DNA from: Callaeas wilsoni
Lineage: Eukaryota > Chordata > Aves > Passeriformes > Callaeidae
Direction: 5' to 3'
DNA length: 64,000 nucleotides
NCBI GenBank assembly: GCA_013398955.1
Contig: VWPU01003198.1
Span: 1 to 64,000 of the forward strand
The position numbers were made by a program, and so were the translations under genes. A model generated the notes under the pieces. It worked only from the letters and a program-made list of their open reading frames with translations, searched no databases and was not told the origin of the DNA. Shown piece by piece: positions 41,552-54,300 of this stretch (position 1 is the stretch's first letter; the number at the start of each line of letters is the position of its first letter).

Positions 41552-41989
41552 TTCATTTAAACAGAGAGGCCATTCCTTTCTCCATCTGAGTTAAATACCA
41601 CAGTATCCTTTTTGGCAGGCTTCTAAGCTAAATCTAATCAAGCTGTGTCACAGCTCTGTCAGGCAGGTTGCTCTTTCTTTGGCCTTGAATAATTGGAAGA
41701 ATGTTGGCACTTGTGCCTGGGCCATGAGAACGTGACCCGAGCTGATATTTAATCTACTTCAGTGCTAGGCTGCACTAGGACTGGGGTCTAAGCCAGGCCT
41801 CGGGAGCAGTGTGTTAGCCATCAGCAGCACTCATTTTACCTTGAAATGGATTCCATTTGATGTATCATTACACCGCTCCAGGAGAATGCTTTAATGAGAC
41901 AGATACATGCGCTGGAAAGGATTAAATTGTTGTCCTTTAAACTCTTTTTTTTCTTTCTTTTTTTTTTTTTTCCTTTGCTCGCCTAATAG

Positions 41990-42140
41990 CTACAAGGTGC
42001 TGGGAAGTACCTGGGAAAGGCAAAAAGGTTACAGAGGCGGCCAAAAATAGTTAAAACGGAAGGTCTGTCATCTATGGATCTGCAAGCACTTTGCAACGAT
42101 CACAAATATCTGGTCCACCTCTCTCTTTCAGAAACTAGAA
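41990..42140 (+). other. Candidate internal exon (151 bp), protein unassigned
   Basis: A T-rich tract (41,945-41,971) is followed by TTTGCTCGCCTAATAG, which puts an acceptor AG at 41,988-41,989. The sequence after it is open in one frame (beginning LQGAGKYLGKAKRLQRRPKI) as far as GAA|GTAAGC at 42,141, a fair donor. The exon would be 151 bp and so would shift phase. The peptide is basic and does not match any family I recognise. An open run of 50 codons has roughly a one-in-ten chance of arising at random, and both splice signals are common by chance. The call is therefore weak. A non-coding conserved element or no function at all are equally possible. Confidence 0.2.
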
Positions 42141-45100
42141 GTAAGCGCTGAATTTGTAGCTGTGTTTTCACCTCCTTCCAGGGAAACTTGGTACTGTTAG
42201 AGAATGTCAAAATTGCTTCACGTGTGTGACTTGGAAGTGCACGAATCAAACGTTCATCATCACTCGGGATGTGGGAGGGGAAAGTTTGCGTTCGTCTTCT
42301 CACAAGCGTCTATAAGCTCCAGGAGCCCTCGGGAAAGAGGAAATTCCTCTCGGATCTATGGGTTGCTCCTGCTGGGCAATCTGAAGTCACAATGGATTTC
42401 ATTCGTTTTGTTCACACTTTCATGAAGATTCCGGTGAGAACCTGTGAGGTCGGGGGTCGACCGGGGGAGAAATAGCAGTTGGAACCTTTTCCAGAGAGAA
42501 GCGTGAATTGCCCTTCCCTCGCCTCGCAAGAAGGTCTTGTGCCTTGAATGACTCGCTGAGGCTGAAGTGTTTGGAAGCGCCCCGCACTCAGGTCACACAC
42601 CCGAGCAACTCTTTGAACTCTGCCAAACGGAGACTGGAGCATACCCACAGCCTGCAAAAGAGTCTGCCGCGACGTTTAATTTGCATTAAAAAAAGGGTGA
42701 TCCCAATGACCCTTTATCTCTGGTAATGAGATGTATCCATGTGGACACCACAGCCAGCAATTTCCATATTAAATCTCCACCACAGAACTGTGTCTTGCCA
42801 TCCCCAGTGTCACACCGCTTGTCCCCTGAGCCGAGGAGGGATGTCGAGGGCCGAGGGGCAGCACCCCAGTGTCTCACCGCATCCTCCGAGGGATTCGAAC
42901 AGTGGGAGAAAAGATCTTTGTTGTGGAGTCGTGAGACACTAATCAGGTGTGTTACTGATTAACTCGGCCTCCTCTGGAATGTCAATGACTTCTTTTCTGC
43001 CAGGCTACCGCGTTAAGGGATGCAGTGGTTGTCCCTTTCACATGTACTCCCGCAGTCTAATTTCCACGGATATTGTTAGCAGAGACCAGCACCTGCTTTT
43101 GAGTTATTCTAGCCCCTGAGCATGCCTTCTACATTTTACAGAGTGTGAGTCTTGATAAAAGCAAAGTGCTGCTTCAAAATATGATGTTAACTGTAAGTTT
43201 TTCCCCTCTTACTGTGATAAATCATTCTGTGGTCTTGAGAGCAGCCTCCTCAAACCTCCCAGGTCAGGCTAAGCATAATGCTAACCTTTGAAGAGAGGTG
43301 ATAAAACAGCCTTCTAAATTTGTGTTTGGATTCCTTGGAAGAACCTGAGTGCATTGGCAAAGGTAATGCCAATAGCCTTTTTATGCATCTTTTTGTGTAT
43401 AAAACAATTGGATAAAAATGAAAAACTTCCTGTAGGACAGACAAGAGTGCTCACGGTTGTCCATTACCTGCAGTTTCTTCTCTGTTTATTTTGACTATGA
43501 ACCTTCACAAGACTAGAAAGTCCATTCCTCACTGGGAATGTTTTCTCACAAGTAGGACAACAGTGTCAGACTGACCTAAAGGAAGTTGTTCTCTCTTACG
43601 TTTCCTTTGAGGTTGGTGTATTCCTTGAAAGTCGCTTGTTTCAAATTAAGTGAGGCCATCAGAGATGATCTTCTGTAACAGTCAAAGTGACAGTCACCAC
43701 ATTGTTCTGTTAGTGGACAGTCTGATTTTAATTTCACCTTCAAGCAGTCCCTTTATTTCGTCTGCAGACCACTGGGAAGGTATATACTGATCTTATTTGT
43801 GTCGTGGGTTTTCCCTGGAGTACTTTGATATCCCAGATTTTTGAATAGTTGAGCAACCCACCTCTGCCGCACCTTTGCCGTATTCTTGCTTGACATAACC
43901 TTGATTCATTTTTTTCTAAGTCTTGGATTACAAATCACCTGCAGCCCCTCCATTTCTCATTGAAATAAAATGTTTGGGGCCAAATATTCAAGGACATAAG
44001 CAAGCCAGAATAGAGAATATTTGCAAGAGGGGACATTCTTCAACCAGTTATGATTAGAAACACAAACAAACAAACTCTCCTCCAAATGCTAGAAAAATTA
44101 TCACCTTTCTGGCCCCTGTCAGATCACCAGGTCTTTCCAATGGATTTCAGTGGAATAACAGAAATCCAAGGAGTGCAGCACCCGAGGCTTCTGCTGCTTC
44201 ATTTCTTGTCTCACACCTTGTGTATAATCTTGGGCAAGACACGTCTCTGTTTACAAAATCACTTTCAGATAAATATCCAGGGGAAAATCTATTCTCTAGT
44301 TGTGTGACATCCATGACCAATCAAAATCACAGATGTTTATGAATTAAATTTATTGCATGCATTTATTACAAACAGGAAATAAGGATTTGTCCTGCTGCCT
44401 GCTGAAACGAGTCATTATTTAATAATTTTCAAACTAAGTGCTGTTATGTAGAAATGGGGTTTCTTATTGGTCTGTGACAACACAGTTGGCTGACATGGTG
44501 GTTGAACAATTTTCACTCAAGAATTGTTTGCCGAATTCTTCTTGTTGGCCCTTTGTGGAAAACTGGATTGGGGAAAAGTGAGATATGGAAGCAATGGCCA
44601 AAATAATGACTTCAGCCAGGCAGCAGCCTGGCAGTCTTCAGGCAGATGTAAAAACATTGCTGGATCGTCTACACAACCAGAGAAGTATAAAGAGAGAAAC
44701 AATAAAGGTGTTTTTAAAAAAAGCTAAGGAAAACCAGGAGAAATTTAAAGCTTTGAGTGCAGAGAGAGGAAAAGCTGGGATTTGGATGATGATGATTCTC
44801 CTACAAAGTGGTCAGCAAACTAAAAAGAACAAGGAATATCAATGGACGTGTCTGACTAAGCAATGCTAATCCTTACTGGCTGTATCTCCCCACAGGACAG
44901 AAGCAAACCCTCATGAAGGCAGAGTTGAGGGTTTCCCTCTCTATGCTGCGATTTTTTATTTGGAGCTAGAGAAATTCCCAAACTTAGGAATTTATCTAAT
45001 GGATGAGATATGGCTGGAAAAACATTTCATCTAATGAAGCAAGTTGAAAGGAAACATGCTTTTTTACCATTTTATTTTCTCCCAAATCACAAAATGCTAA

Positions 45101-48100
45101 TATTTTTGGCAGAACTGGAATACAGTCAGTTGCCTGCTACTGAGTTTGAGGGACTTTGATTTCATTATGCTGTGGAATAGTACTTCAAAATAAATATTCA
45201 TAGCTTTATGCTTAACTTTAAACAGCTGCTTAAGCTGCTTGAGTTCATAGACCTGGTCTTCATATGTCAAAGAAATGACCCGACACAAGCACAGAGCAAA
45301 AGCAGAGTTTTCAGAAAGAAGAAAAAAAACGTTTTCTGTGGCATTTTGGAAAAGTCCAAAGCGCATCTCCACAGCTTTTGAAATTAGATGCTAAATGCAG
45401 TGGTTGGGTTTAGGGGAAACAGAAGAGTTTCCTTTGTTTTGCACAGTCCTGTCTCTTGAGCTGAATTTGATTTTGCTGTCATTTTTTTCAGTATTGAACT
45501 TGAACAACTCCTATGGCCTTCTGAGGGAAAGCTGAATGGGAATTTACACTGCAACATTCGCTAGAGGTGGAAACGCAGCTCAGTGGGCTAAATACAGCAG
45601 AATGTGGTATCAATCTGCATTTCCTGCACTGCTGGGAGTTGCTGCCCAAGTGCTCCACATACATCTTTCTTGCACTTAGATTCATTTTTTTTTTTGTTTT
45701 ATGTAAGTACAGTTGGTTTGTTTTTCTAGGGGAGGAAAAAAAAGGTGCTTTCACTGTAGAGTTCAGAGCTGCTCAGTAATACTAACTTCTTTTTGTCCTA
45801 CTAGAAATGGAAATACCTGACTTGTGTTTAGAGTTTGGACCCAATGTTCTAAGCTGTCCTAGTAAACAGAGCCTATCAGAGAGTCACTGAATTTAAATGG
45901 CAATTAAATTAATTTCAAGCATTTTTTCTCATTCTGATGACCAGGCATGAATTTCAGTAGCAAGTTTGCAAACCAGTTCATTAGTGCCTGGCAATGTTAA
46001 TAGGCGTGATGACTCTGTCCCTGTCTTTTCACACTTCCAAGTTCACACACGGTGGAGAACTTTGCCTTTGAAACCTTGCTTCTCTTCTCTTCTCTTTCCT
46101 TTCTTTTTTTTTTTTTTGCCTCTATCTTCTTTGCTCTTTCTCACAGTGGTGCAGTTTTAAATATTTACTGTGGTTGGATACCCAACCAGTTTCTTAATGT
46201 GGAAGTACTCCTTTTAGTTGCAAATGCCCCTTTTATCATGCACAACGTTGTTGTCTTTTTTATTGTAACAAGCCCTTGCAATTAAAGGAGCAAAGGACTC
46301 CTGAGGTCATCTAGGCACATTCATGCCAGTGCAGGATTGTTCTCTGCAGAAAGCTTGATCACTATCTAGTTGTGAAAGGTCCAAGGGATGGGATGTCTTT
46401 GGGTGGTTATTCTTTCCAAATTCTTCGAAAGGACTCTTCATAGTTGGATTCTTGGAAAATTCTTTCCAACTGCATCTGGCTCAAAAAGCCCTTTCTACTT
46501 TTTTCTTTCCTCTTATCACTTCCTGCACCATGGCCATACCTTCCTTGAGCATCTTCAAACTCTGCCTCCTGAACAAACCCGTCTGAGCCCACGAGAAGCG
46601 TGTTCTGAGGTCGGCTCTCTGAGTCCGGAAGAGCCATACTTGGAAGAGCTGTACTTGGAATACAGAGCCAACCTCTCCTGCAAAAGGCAGAGCCTGCATC
46701 CCCTGAAGTGTGCCAGGAGGGATAGCTGTGTTCCAGTTGGTCTCCCAGCCTCTTTCCATGTTTATGTGTAGCCAGAGAATCCTTAAACACTCCTGCTGTC
46801 AATATAATCAAAGTAGGATTCCAGCTTCCCATGGTTTTTCAGTCAGTGTCCCACCCTCACAGGAGAAACATTCAATGAAGACAATTCTTTCTTTGCCATG
46901 GAAAGGACATCTCCAGGAGCAAAATGACCAACGTAGCAAGGCGGTCTGTGGAAGGACAAAGAGTTCAGCACTTAAAGCAAAGTAGTTTTAAGGGGAATGT
47001 CTGTTTTGCTCCCTCCCTTTCCTGCCAGTGGGAGTAAATGAGCAGGACAGCAAGGAGGCTCATTAACTCAAGCAGGAACTCAGAAGGGACACCAGGAATG
47101 TCAGCTCTCAGTGGCCAGCAGGGACCCGGGAGTGTGAGACTGAGTGCAGAGGCAAAGGGACTGTTTGGGAGCACTGGGTTAGCAGGAGGCTGGACATCCA
47201 AAGCCTCAACAGCCCTGGGAAATCCATGACATGGGACATGCAGGGGACCCATGGCTACTGATCTCTATGTAGAGAAGGTCAGGGTTCAGTTTCTTCCTCT
47301 GCCCCAGGGGACTCAAAGCTCATGTCCTACCTCCCGGGAGAACTCTCTGGCCAATCAGCAAAGCTCTGGTCTGGGTGAGGATGCTCCCCGTCCATCCTGT
47401 CCAAGCTGTGCCATTCAGCAGAAAGGAATTCATGAAGCCGGAGGAAGGATACAAGAGAGTTGGGGTGTGCTGAGGAATTCTGGAAGGGGCACGCTGGAGT
47501 TCGAGCAGGGTGATGGGAGGCCCTGTCAGTGCTGCTGCTGTATTTATGTGAAATAAAATCCCCCGTGCCCTCTGCAGAGCCATTCTTCTTCCCCCCAGTC
47601 CTCTGAAGCTCTATCAGTTTGGCACGGGCAAGGTGTGACTGTTAATCACTGTCCCATCTCCAGAGATGTTACCACCAGGAGCTTTCATTCTCTAACAAAG
47701 TGGAAATCTTCAAAGCTACGTTTAAGGAAAACATTTCAGCATACCAGGAAGAAAAAAAGGAGAGGGAGTGAACTGCATGAATGTGGTGCTTCTGTGGGCA
47801 GTTTATTTGCACAGATTGGTGTATCTCTGCTTTTCTGTAATAATTTCAGAATGAAAAAGATTAATTTGCACCTTCAATCAACCAACGTTAAGAACTCTAT
47901 TTCTACAAGGAGAAATATCTCAACAAAGAGATAGTGTCAGCTAAATTGGAGATTGTCTTATGACGAGCTGCTTCATACGGAAATGGCATATATAGTTTAA
48001 CACCATTTCCAAAAGTGTTGTTTGAAAAAAAAAATTAAAAATTATATCACAGGGCTTAAAATTTAATCCTTAATTTGGCTTCATACAGTGGTCTTGTCTT

Positions 48101-51100
48101 CGAGTACACTTAGGATTGCATTTTTCTTGGGGTGCTGCCTCACCAGGAGATTTAATTGCTTCCCAATTTCCTGGTAACAGGGCTCCCCACTTGAGAAGTT
48201 CTAATCTTCAACCCATTGGGCTTTGAAATGCAGCTTTCTGTGTGAAATCACCCACTTTTGCTGTGCACACTGAGGCTGGAGCTCCAAAGGCCTGGCTGAG
48301 CAGCTTTACTGCCCAGCTGGCAGGGCTCTGCCCAGGCAAACATGGACCTGCCCCTTCTCTGCTCCTGTTCCCAGTGCCCAGCAGCACAGCAGCCCCCAGC
48401 AACACCCGCACGGACCCTCCTGAGCAACCCCTGCATCAGGACAAAGGCTTCTGAGTCCCTGCAGCCCTGTCAGGACAGGGCACATGGCACACTCAGGACC
48501 TGCTGAGTAGCTGAAGCTGTCACCCGTGTATTTCTTGTGGTGTTGTCAGAGCACAGGGCAGACCCCAAGGTCCCAAGAACTTACAAGTTCACCAGTGCTG
48601 AGCAAAATCTCAACACTAAGGGCAAAAGGCAGCCCCTGATCTGTGCAATTTAAATCCTTTCTTTCAGGTACAGGTTTCTTGGGAGTACTTCTCTGCAAAA
48701 CATCTAAATGTTGGGGGTTTTTTGCCCCCTTCTCTCATCTTATTTTGGAAAATGGGAAAGTTTCAACAAAAAACAAATGCGTAAAACAGCCTGATGTGAA
48801 TATATGCAAAATAGTAGGCCAGACAATTACAGTTGAATGAAGTAAAAAGTCCAAAAGTTTTTGAGAGAAAATTTTAAATATGATTGCAATTACTAGTTCC
48901 TCCTTTGAAGTACTTCCTGACACTTTTTTTCTTTCACACATTAAAACAAAGGAATTAAGTGAAATATTTAAATTAACTAAAACCTGGGCTTTTAAAAATT
49001 TGGTAGTGTGAAATGTTTGCCACCAAACTTTAGGATTTCACAGTATCCTATTGCTTTAAGGCATTAATCAGAAGGCTTTTAGGTTTTATCTTTCTTATTG
49101 ACAGTAAAGTTTACTATACAGTGGGGTGGCAAACAGATTAGGAAAAGCCCGAGCCCTTCCTCCAAGGCTGGATGAGGAAGCAGGGCCTGTGCACTCTGTT
49201 CTCAAGACTTCAAACATACCAGATTCTCCCTCCATCGTTTTTTGCATAATCCAGTGGAATCTGACAAACAAAAGACTCTCAGAAGTCAGATGGCATTTAA
49301 TTTGAGTAGTAGGTAATCAGTGAAAGAGAGTATCCCGGAGAGAAGGTAATTTGTCTTGAGCTGACAATTTGAGATGGATGTGCCGGGGTTATCTGCAGTG
49401 TCAGTTCAGTCAGAGATGAGCTGAACTCCATTTCTCTGGCTAGAAGTCTAAATCAAGAGAGACCTTGGAGATAATGAGGTATTTAACGGGTTCCCTGTTC
49501 TCCTTGCTGGAGATCTCATCTTTCCTCACAGAATAAGAGCTTGAAAGGAAAAGAAAAAGAAAAAAAAGGAAACTACAAAAGGGAAAATAAAGTAGACGTA
49601 AAGGGAAATTTGCTCAGTAAATTAATTATAAGAGCTGCATTATTCTAATCTAACTAATGGCACATTTTCCCCCTCAATTGGAGTAGATCCACTGAGTCAG
49701 ATAAACCACACCACCCTCCTGTCTCCCAAGCTGTGGTTCATGGATCACTGGAAGACTACAGAGTGCTTGCTGGAGTCGTTGGAGAGATGCAGGAATTTTC
49801 TTTACAAACTATAACGTTTTGGGCATTGCCTAAAATAATATATGGTGGAATTGGCCAAATCTGAGTCTTTCTTTTAGGACAGAAGCCTTGTTATGTTGAC
49901 ACTGAGTCCAGTCCAGATGAACTCTGGCCTCTTCAAATTGGGATCCAATGCCATCCAGTTTGAGTTGAAATGTGTTCTTACATGTTAGTGGGAAGAAATC
50001 AAATAAAACCCTCAGTTTAAGAAAGAGAATGCTTGGACAAACAGAAATACTCTTGAGAACAAATAGCTGATGATATTACTTTAGAAAATATGTGAAATTA
50101 ATTTAGAAAAATTGACTATTCTTTTAATTTACTTGTACTGAGGAATGGCACGTCCTGGAGGGGACAACCTCGGACTAATTTGAACCTATCATTTTTTTTA
50201 TAGGTCTAAATCACGATCAGCACTGCCATAAGAAAAAGTCTCAAAAAGCTTCAAGCTAAAGGTCATGGCTCAAGGAAAAAAAAAAAAAGTAAATTCTGCT
50301 CAGGAAACCACTAAAATATGATCTTAATTTTAGAACTTTAAAGTCGATAGCACTGAGACATTTGCTTGGTATTATGCACACACTTAAATATCTGTCCTGA
50401 ATGAGAACACTGAATAACAAAAGAACTAGAAGAACACAGGGTGGCACAAAGAAAGAATATTATTAAACAATGTTCCTTAAACAGCATGGCTTTAATTTCT
50501 TCTGTAAAATATGCAAGGCTTTCCAAGAATCTGGCATTCATTTTTGCCAATCTCTTTGCCCCAGAAACTGGATGTGTATGAATATTCCTATCGATAATTT
50601 GAGACTCTGTCCTGCAGCAGAGTCTGTTTTCCTTCAGAAAAGCAGTATTCAGGTTTCAAAGTGGATGAAATATCTGCTACTAACAACCCAAACATTTGTT
50701 TAGCTCCTTGTTCGTACACAGGTCTTTGCATTTATTCTCTAAAATAAAAAGAAGCAATTCATGTTTTCCTTATGAGTCATAGATCATTCCATTTCCTTAT
50801 GAATCTCAGGAAGTTTTTGTACATTACTGGCAAACAATTCAAAACAAGATCTCTCCTTTTCAGTGTTGTTTTAAATATGGCTGGCCAACACTTTTAAAAT
50901 TGAAAGTTTTCCTTAAGAAATAATTTATTTTTATGAGTGCAATATTTTGCCATTACAATGTGTTCGAAAGTAATTTTTTGCTATAAATCTGCTAAGGAAA
51001 ATATTTTTTTGAGCTCTTCTTTTCAAGACATGTTGTGGGAGCAGATGATTTTCTAACCAGAGCTATATTTGACCTCTTACATTTTCTCCCATCAGGATTC

Positions 51101-51231
51101 TCGTGATTTCTCACCAGGGTGGGTGGAAAGAGGCATGTTCCCCAGCAGACAATTCATGTGTGCCAACCATCAGGGAAATTTCTGTTCCTTGGAAAGCTGG
51201 TCCCAGTGCACTAAGACTGAACGGCCAGCCT
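42141..51231. other. Non-coding stretch, no gene recognised
   Basis: About 9 kb of unique sequence. Bases 42,230-42,700 have somewhat more CpG than the surroundings, but below CpG-island density. Purine-rich or T-rich tracts lie near 46,107-46,119, 49,540-49,600 and 50,276-50,288. Open frames such as 46,407-46,832 (minus, 141 codons) show no recognisable features. Confidence 0.5.
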
Positions 51232-51308
51232 AGGGTAGAGTTTCCCTAACTGTGAGCTACAATCCCCCCAGGGCCACAAAAGAGTTCAAAGGGGGCTCTG
51301 AAGTGTTA
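51232..51308. mobile_element. Possible ancient hAT (Charlie-like) DNA transposon fragment
   Basis: The segment reads like the end of a hAT-superfamily element. A TTTCCCTAACTGTGAGCTAC stretch resembles the common hAT terminus pattern (CAGGGGTTCCCAAACTGTGG). It is followed by a C-run, GGCCACAAAAGAGTTC and AAGGGGGCTCTG. Such fossils are old and widespread in amniotes. Only one end is seen and no 8-bp target duplication could be placed, so this rests on motif resemblance. Confidence 0.35.
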
Positions 51309-54300
51309 GAAAAAACAGTGCTGGTCAGCAGCTGCTGACTTTTTCCTGGCTGGAAGAGTGAGGCTGTGGTTTCACAAGATTAAGTCTTCAACACCAATTC
51401 TGGCTTCTGGTATTCCCTTTTCAGCCTTTTCCTAGTACTTGTTTCGTCTTCCCTCCTGCAGTGCACGGGCCCCTCGGTTCTCCTGGAGTATTGGTTTGTG
51501 GCTCTGCTGTGAAACGGATCAGGAATTTGATCCAATTTGGAGGAAGACACATAAAAAACTAAGTGTTTCTCTGCCAGGCTATTTTTGAGCTGGACTTATT
51601 CCCTGCTCCAGTTCATTGCACAGATGCATCCATGGCTGTACTGGTGGAGCAGAGGGAGTGGTGTGGTGCAACCCTGGAGCAAGGGACAAGGGGCAGGAAC
51701 ACAGTGCCAAAGGGCTGTGCTGGCAAAACCACAGCGACCAGGGAGATTTGATTACTGGTGGCAAGAGGTTATGCTCTCCAGAGAATGGGGAATTGCTTTT
51801 CAGAGCCTTAATTGCTGGCAGCAGCTCAGCTCCTCCAGAGAAGGGGAGGGAGCATTTAGCCCTCAAGCCAAAATTGCAGCTGAGTCCTGCTCTCCTTCTG
51901 CCTGTGGGGCACGAATGGCTGCTGCCTCAGGGGGCTGCATGAAGGCAAGTGCTTCAGAAAGGGGCCACCTTCTCCACACGTTTGAGAACGCAGGCCTTGG
52001 AATCCCAATGGAATTCTTCTCCCTGGGTGCTCATGACAGAGCCAGCCCAGCCTGCCAGCAAACGCACTGAAGCAGAAGGTGGCTGATCTCCGGATGACGT
52101 CGTTTGTCCCATGGAGTCATGCGCTTGTGTCACTCAGCACGGACTTCCAATGACTTTATGTTGGTGCACATAGAGTGAAGCGTTGATTCAGAGAAGCCAC
52201 TTCACAGGCTGCCCTAGCTGATGCTGGTCTTCAGAGTCTGGGCAGAAAAGGGTCGGTCTGAATTACCAAAAGGTGTTACAATTAACCTCAGGACATTGTT
52301 ACAACCCAGCGGAGCTTCCTTCAGCAGGGATGCAATGAAAACAGCCTAGAGTTGGGCTTCCTAGAGCATGGTCTTCTGTTGCAGAGCTTTAGGTGTCCGA
52401 GTCAGAGAAGATGTGACAAATCAAAGCAAATGTTACATAGTCCTGCTCAACTTGCACCAGAGGCAGCAGAATTCATTCTCGAGCTGAACCCAGCTTCTTT
52501 TGTACTCATGGAAAAAAATAAATAAATATTGTTTCAGTGGGAGGAAAAAGCAACTTAGACACCAGCTGTGACTGCCACTGTTCTATTTTGCTGATTGAAT
52601 TCTAGCACGTTTTAGATCATGGCAGATAGTCAAGATTCACTTCATTGTGATAATGAGGGAAATGAGGAATGGTTCAGCCCATCAGACAAAGGGCTGCATT
52701 CTGAAAATATCAAAGCTACCAAGGAACCTTCCTGAAATCAATTAGATTTATTGCCTAAGTCTGCTAAGTTCATACATTCCTAATATATGTGTAAATCCCT
52801 TTGGAAAAATAGAATTTAGACTTCCACATCATTTATATGCCTTTGATAATTTACCAGGAGCCGTTTATAGACCAGAGCTGAAAGTCCAAGACTCTGAGCA
52901 TCACACTGGTTTTAAACTGAGAAGATGTTGTATGAAATCCAGACATCAGCTTTATCACCTACGTGCAGCCAGAATAAAGATAAAGAGCCATCTCCAAGGA
53001 GTGGTGACTCTGCCCTGCTGCCTTCTCCAGAGGCTGTGCAAGTGCATGATTTCAATTCATGTAGAACCTTTTGCCTGTGGAAAAATCCTATTTCTGCCCT
53101 GTGCCCAGGTCAGAAACCCCTCACACTGGTTTTGTCCCAAAGTCTGTAATCTCTGCAAGTGCAGGCAACAAGAAATAATAGTAATAATAAAGAAAATTTA
53201 AAAAGAAAAAATTAAGTTGGAAAAATCTGACTTGGATTCCAGTTTCTGAAAATCTACTCATAAAATTTACAGTGCCTAAACCCAAGGCTGGGGGTTAAAA
53301 CTGAGGTTCACAAACCACAGCATTATGATGTGTGATGCCTCTGACCCTGCCCACGCGGACAGGCGCACAGAGCTCAGGGGACAGCCTGCGGCCTCCACCA
53401 TTAATCACTCTGACTTCACGAAAACTATGGCTGTGACCAGAACGTGTCAACAACATGGGCCACATCATTTCAGTGATGCTGACGTTGTTTTCCTCCCCTT
53501 TTAACAAAATAATAAACACTTATTTACCGTAGGAATTGGAAACAATTTGTGAATGGTGTGAACTTTGTAAGGCCTTGTCCCATAGAGGGGCTGTGTTCTA
53601 TTTTTGTTTGAATTAATCTAGTACAGCCACTCCCAAACATGCAAATTTCATGAATTATACTGTCTAGAATAAGCGGGTTGACTTACTAATTCAATATTTA
53701 GAAAAAAATTAATGGATGTTGAGTTTTCTCTTATTTCAGAGATTTTCAGTGAACATGGACCAGCATGGCAATGTTTTTTATGGCAACACTGAGGCTAGTT
53801 TCCTTTCAATCGTGAATGAAACCTGAGATTCTTAGGAAATCTTGTATTTTATACATACTTGTTATTTTCTTTATTGTCATGTTTCCATCGACACATGGAG
53901 AAGGACATATCTGTGTTAGCAGCTGCATATCTAGAGGATCCCTGTCCCCAACAGGCTCCAAGTTAAGCTCTAGCTGAGAAATGTTTATACATAAACAAAA
54001 AAAGCTGTTTCAAGCAATCAGTGTTAGATGAAGTTACAGTTTCTTTTTCACGGGGTTATTTGTGGGCATTTTGTCTGAGAAAGAGTTGAGGAAAGATAAT
54101 GGAGTGACTTTACAGATGTTTATGGCAAAAATATAGAGACAAAAGTGCTTCTTTGTGTGTTTTCCTTACTGGAGAGGGACAGCAGCATCCCTGAATGACT
54201 GGGGAGGAAGCGGAATTGTAAGAGAGCTTAGAGGGACAGAGGGTGACATTCGGCTGGGCCGCCTTGTCAAGAGTGTGCTTTTGCCAAGAAGGGTTGGACC

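Noticed and set aside
42850..42960. tRNA-like B box (GATTCGAAC, minus strand)
   Set aside because: The flanking bases do not pair into a T-arm stem and no acceptor or anticodon arm can be drawn.
44585..44869. 94-codon open frame with a lysine/glutamate-rich, coding-like peptide
   Set aside because: The composition is suggestive, but there is no family match, no exon boundary and no second supporting segment nearby.
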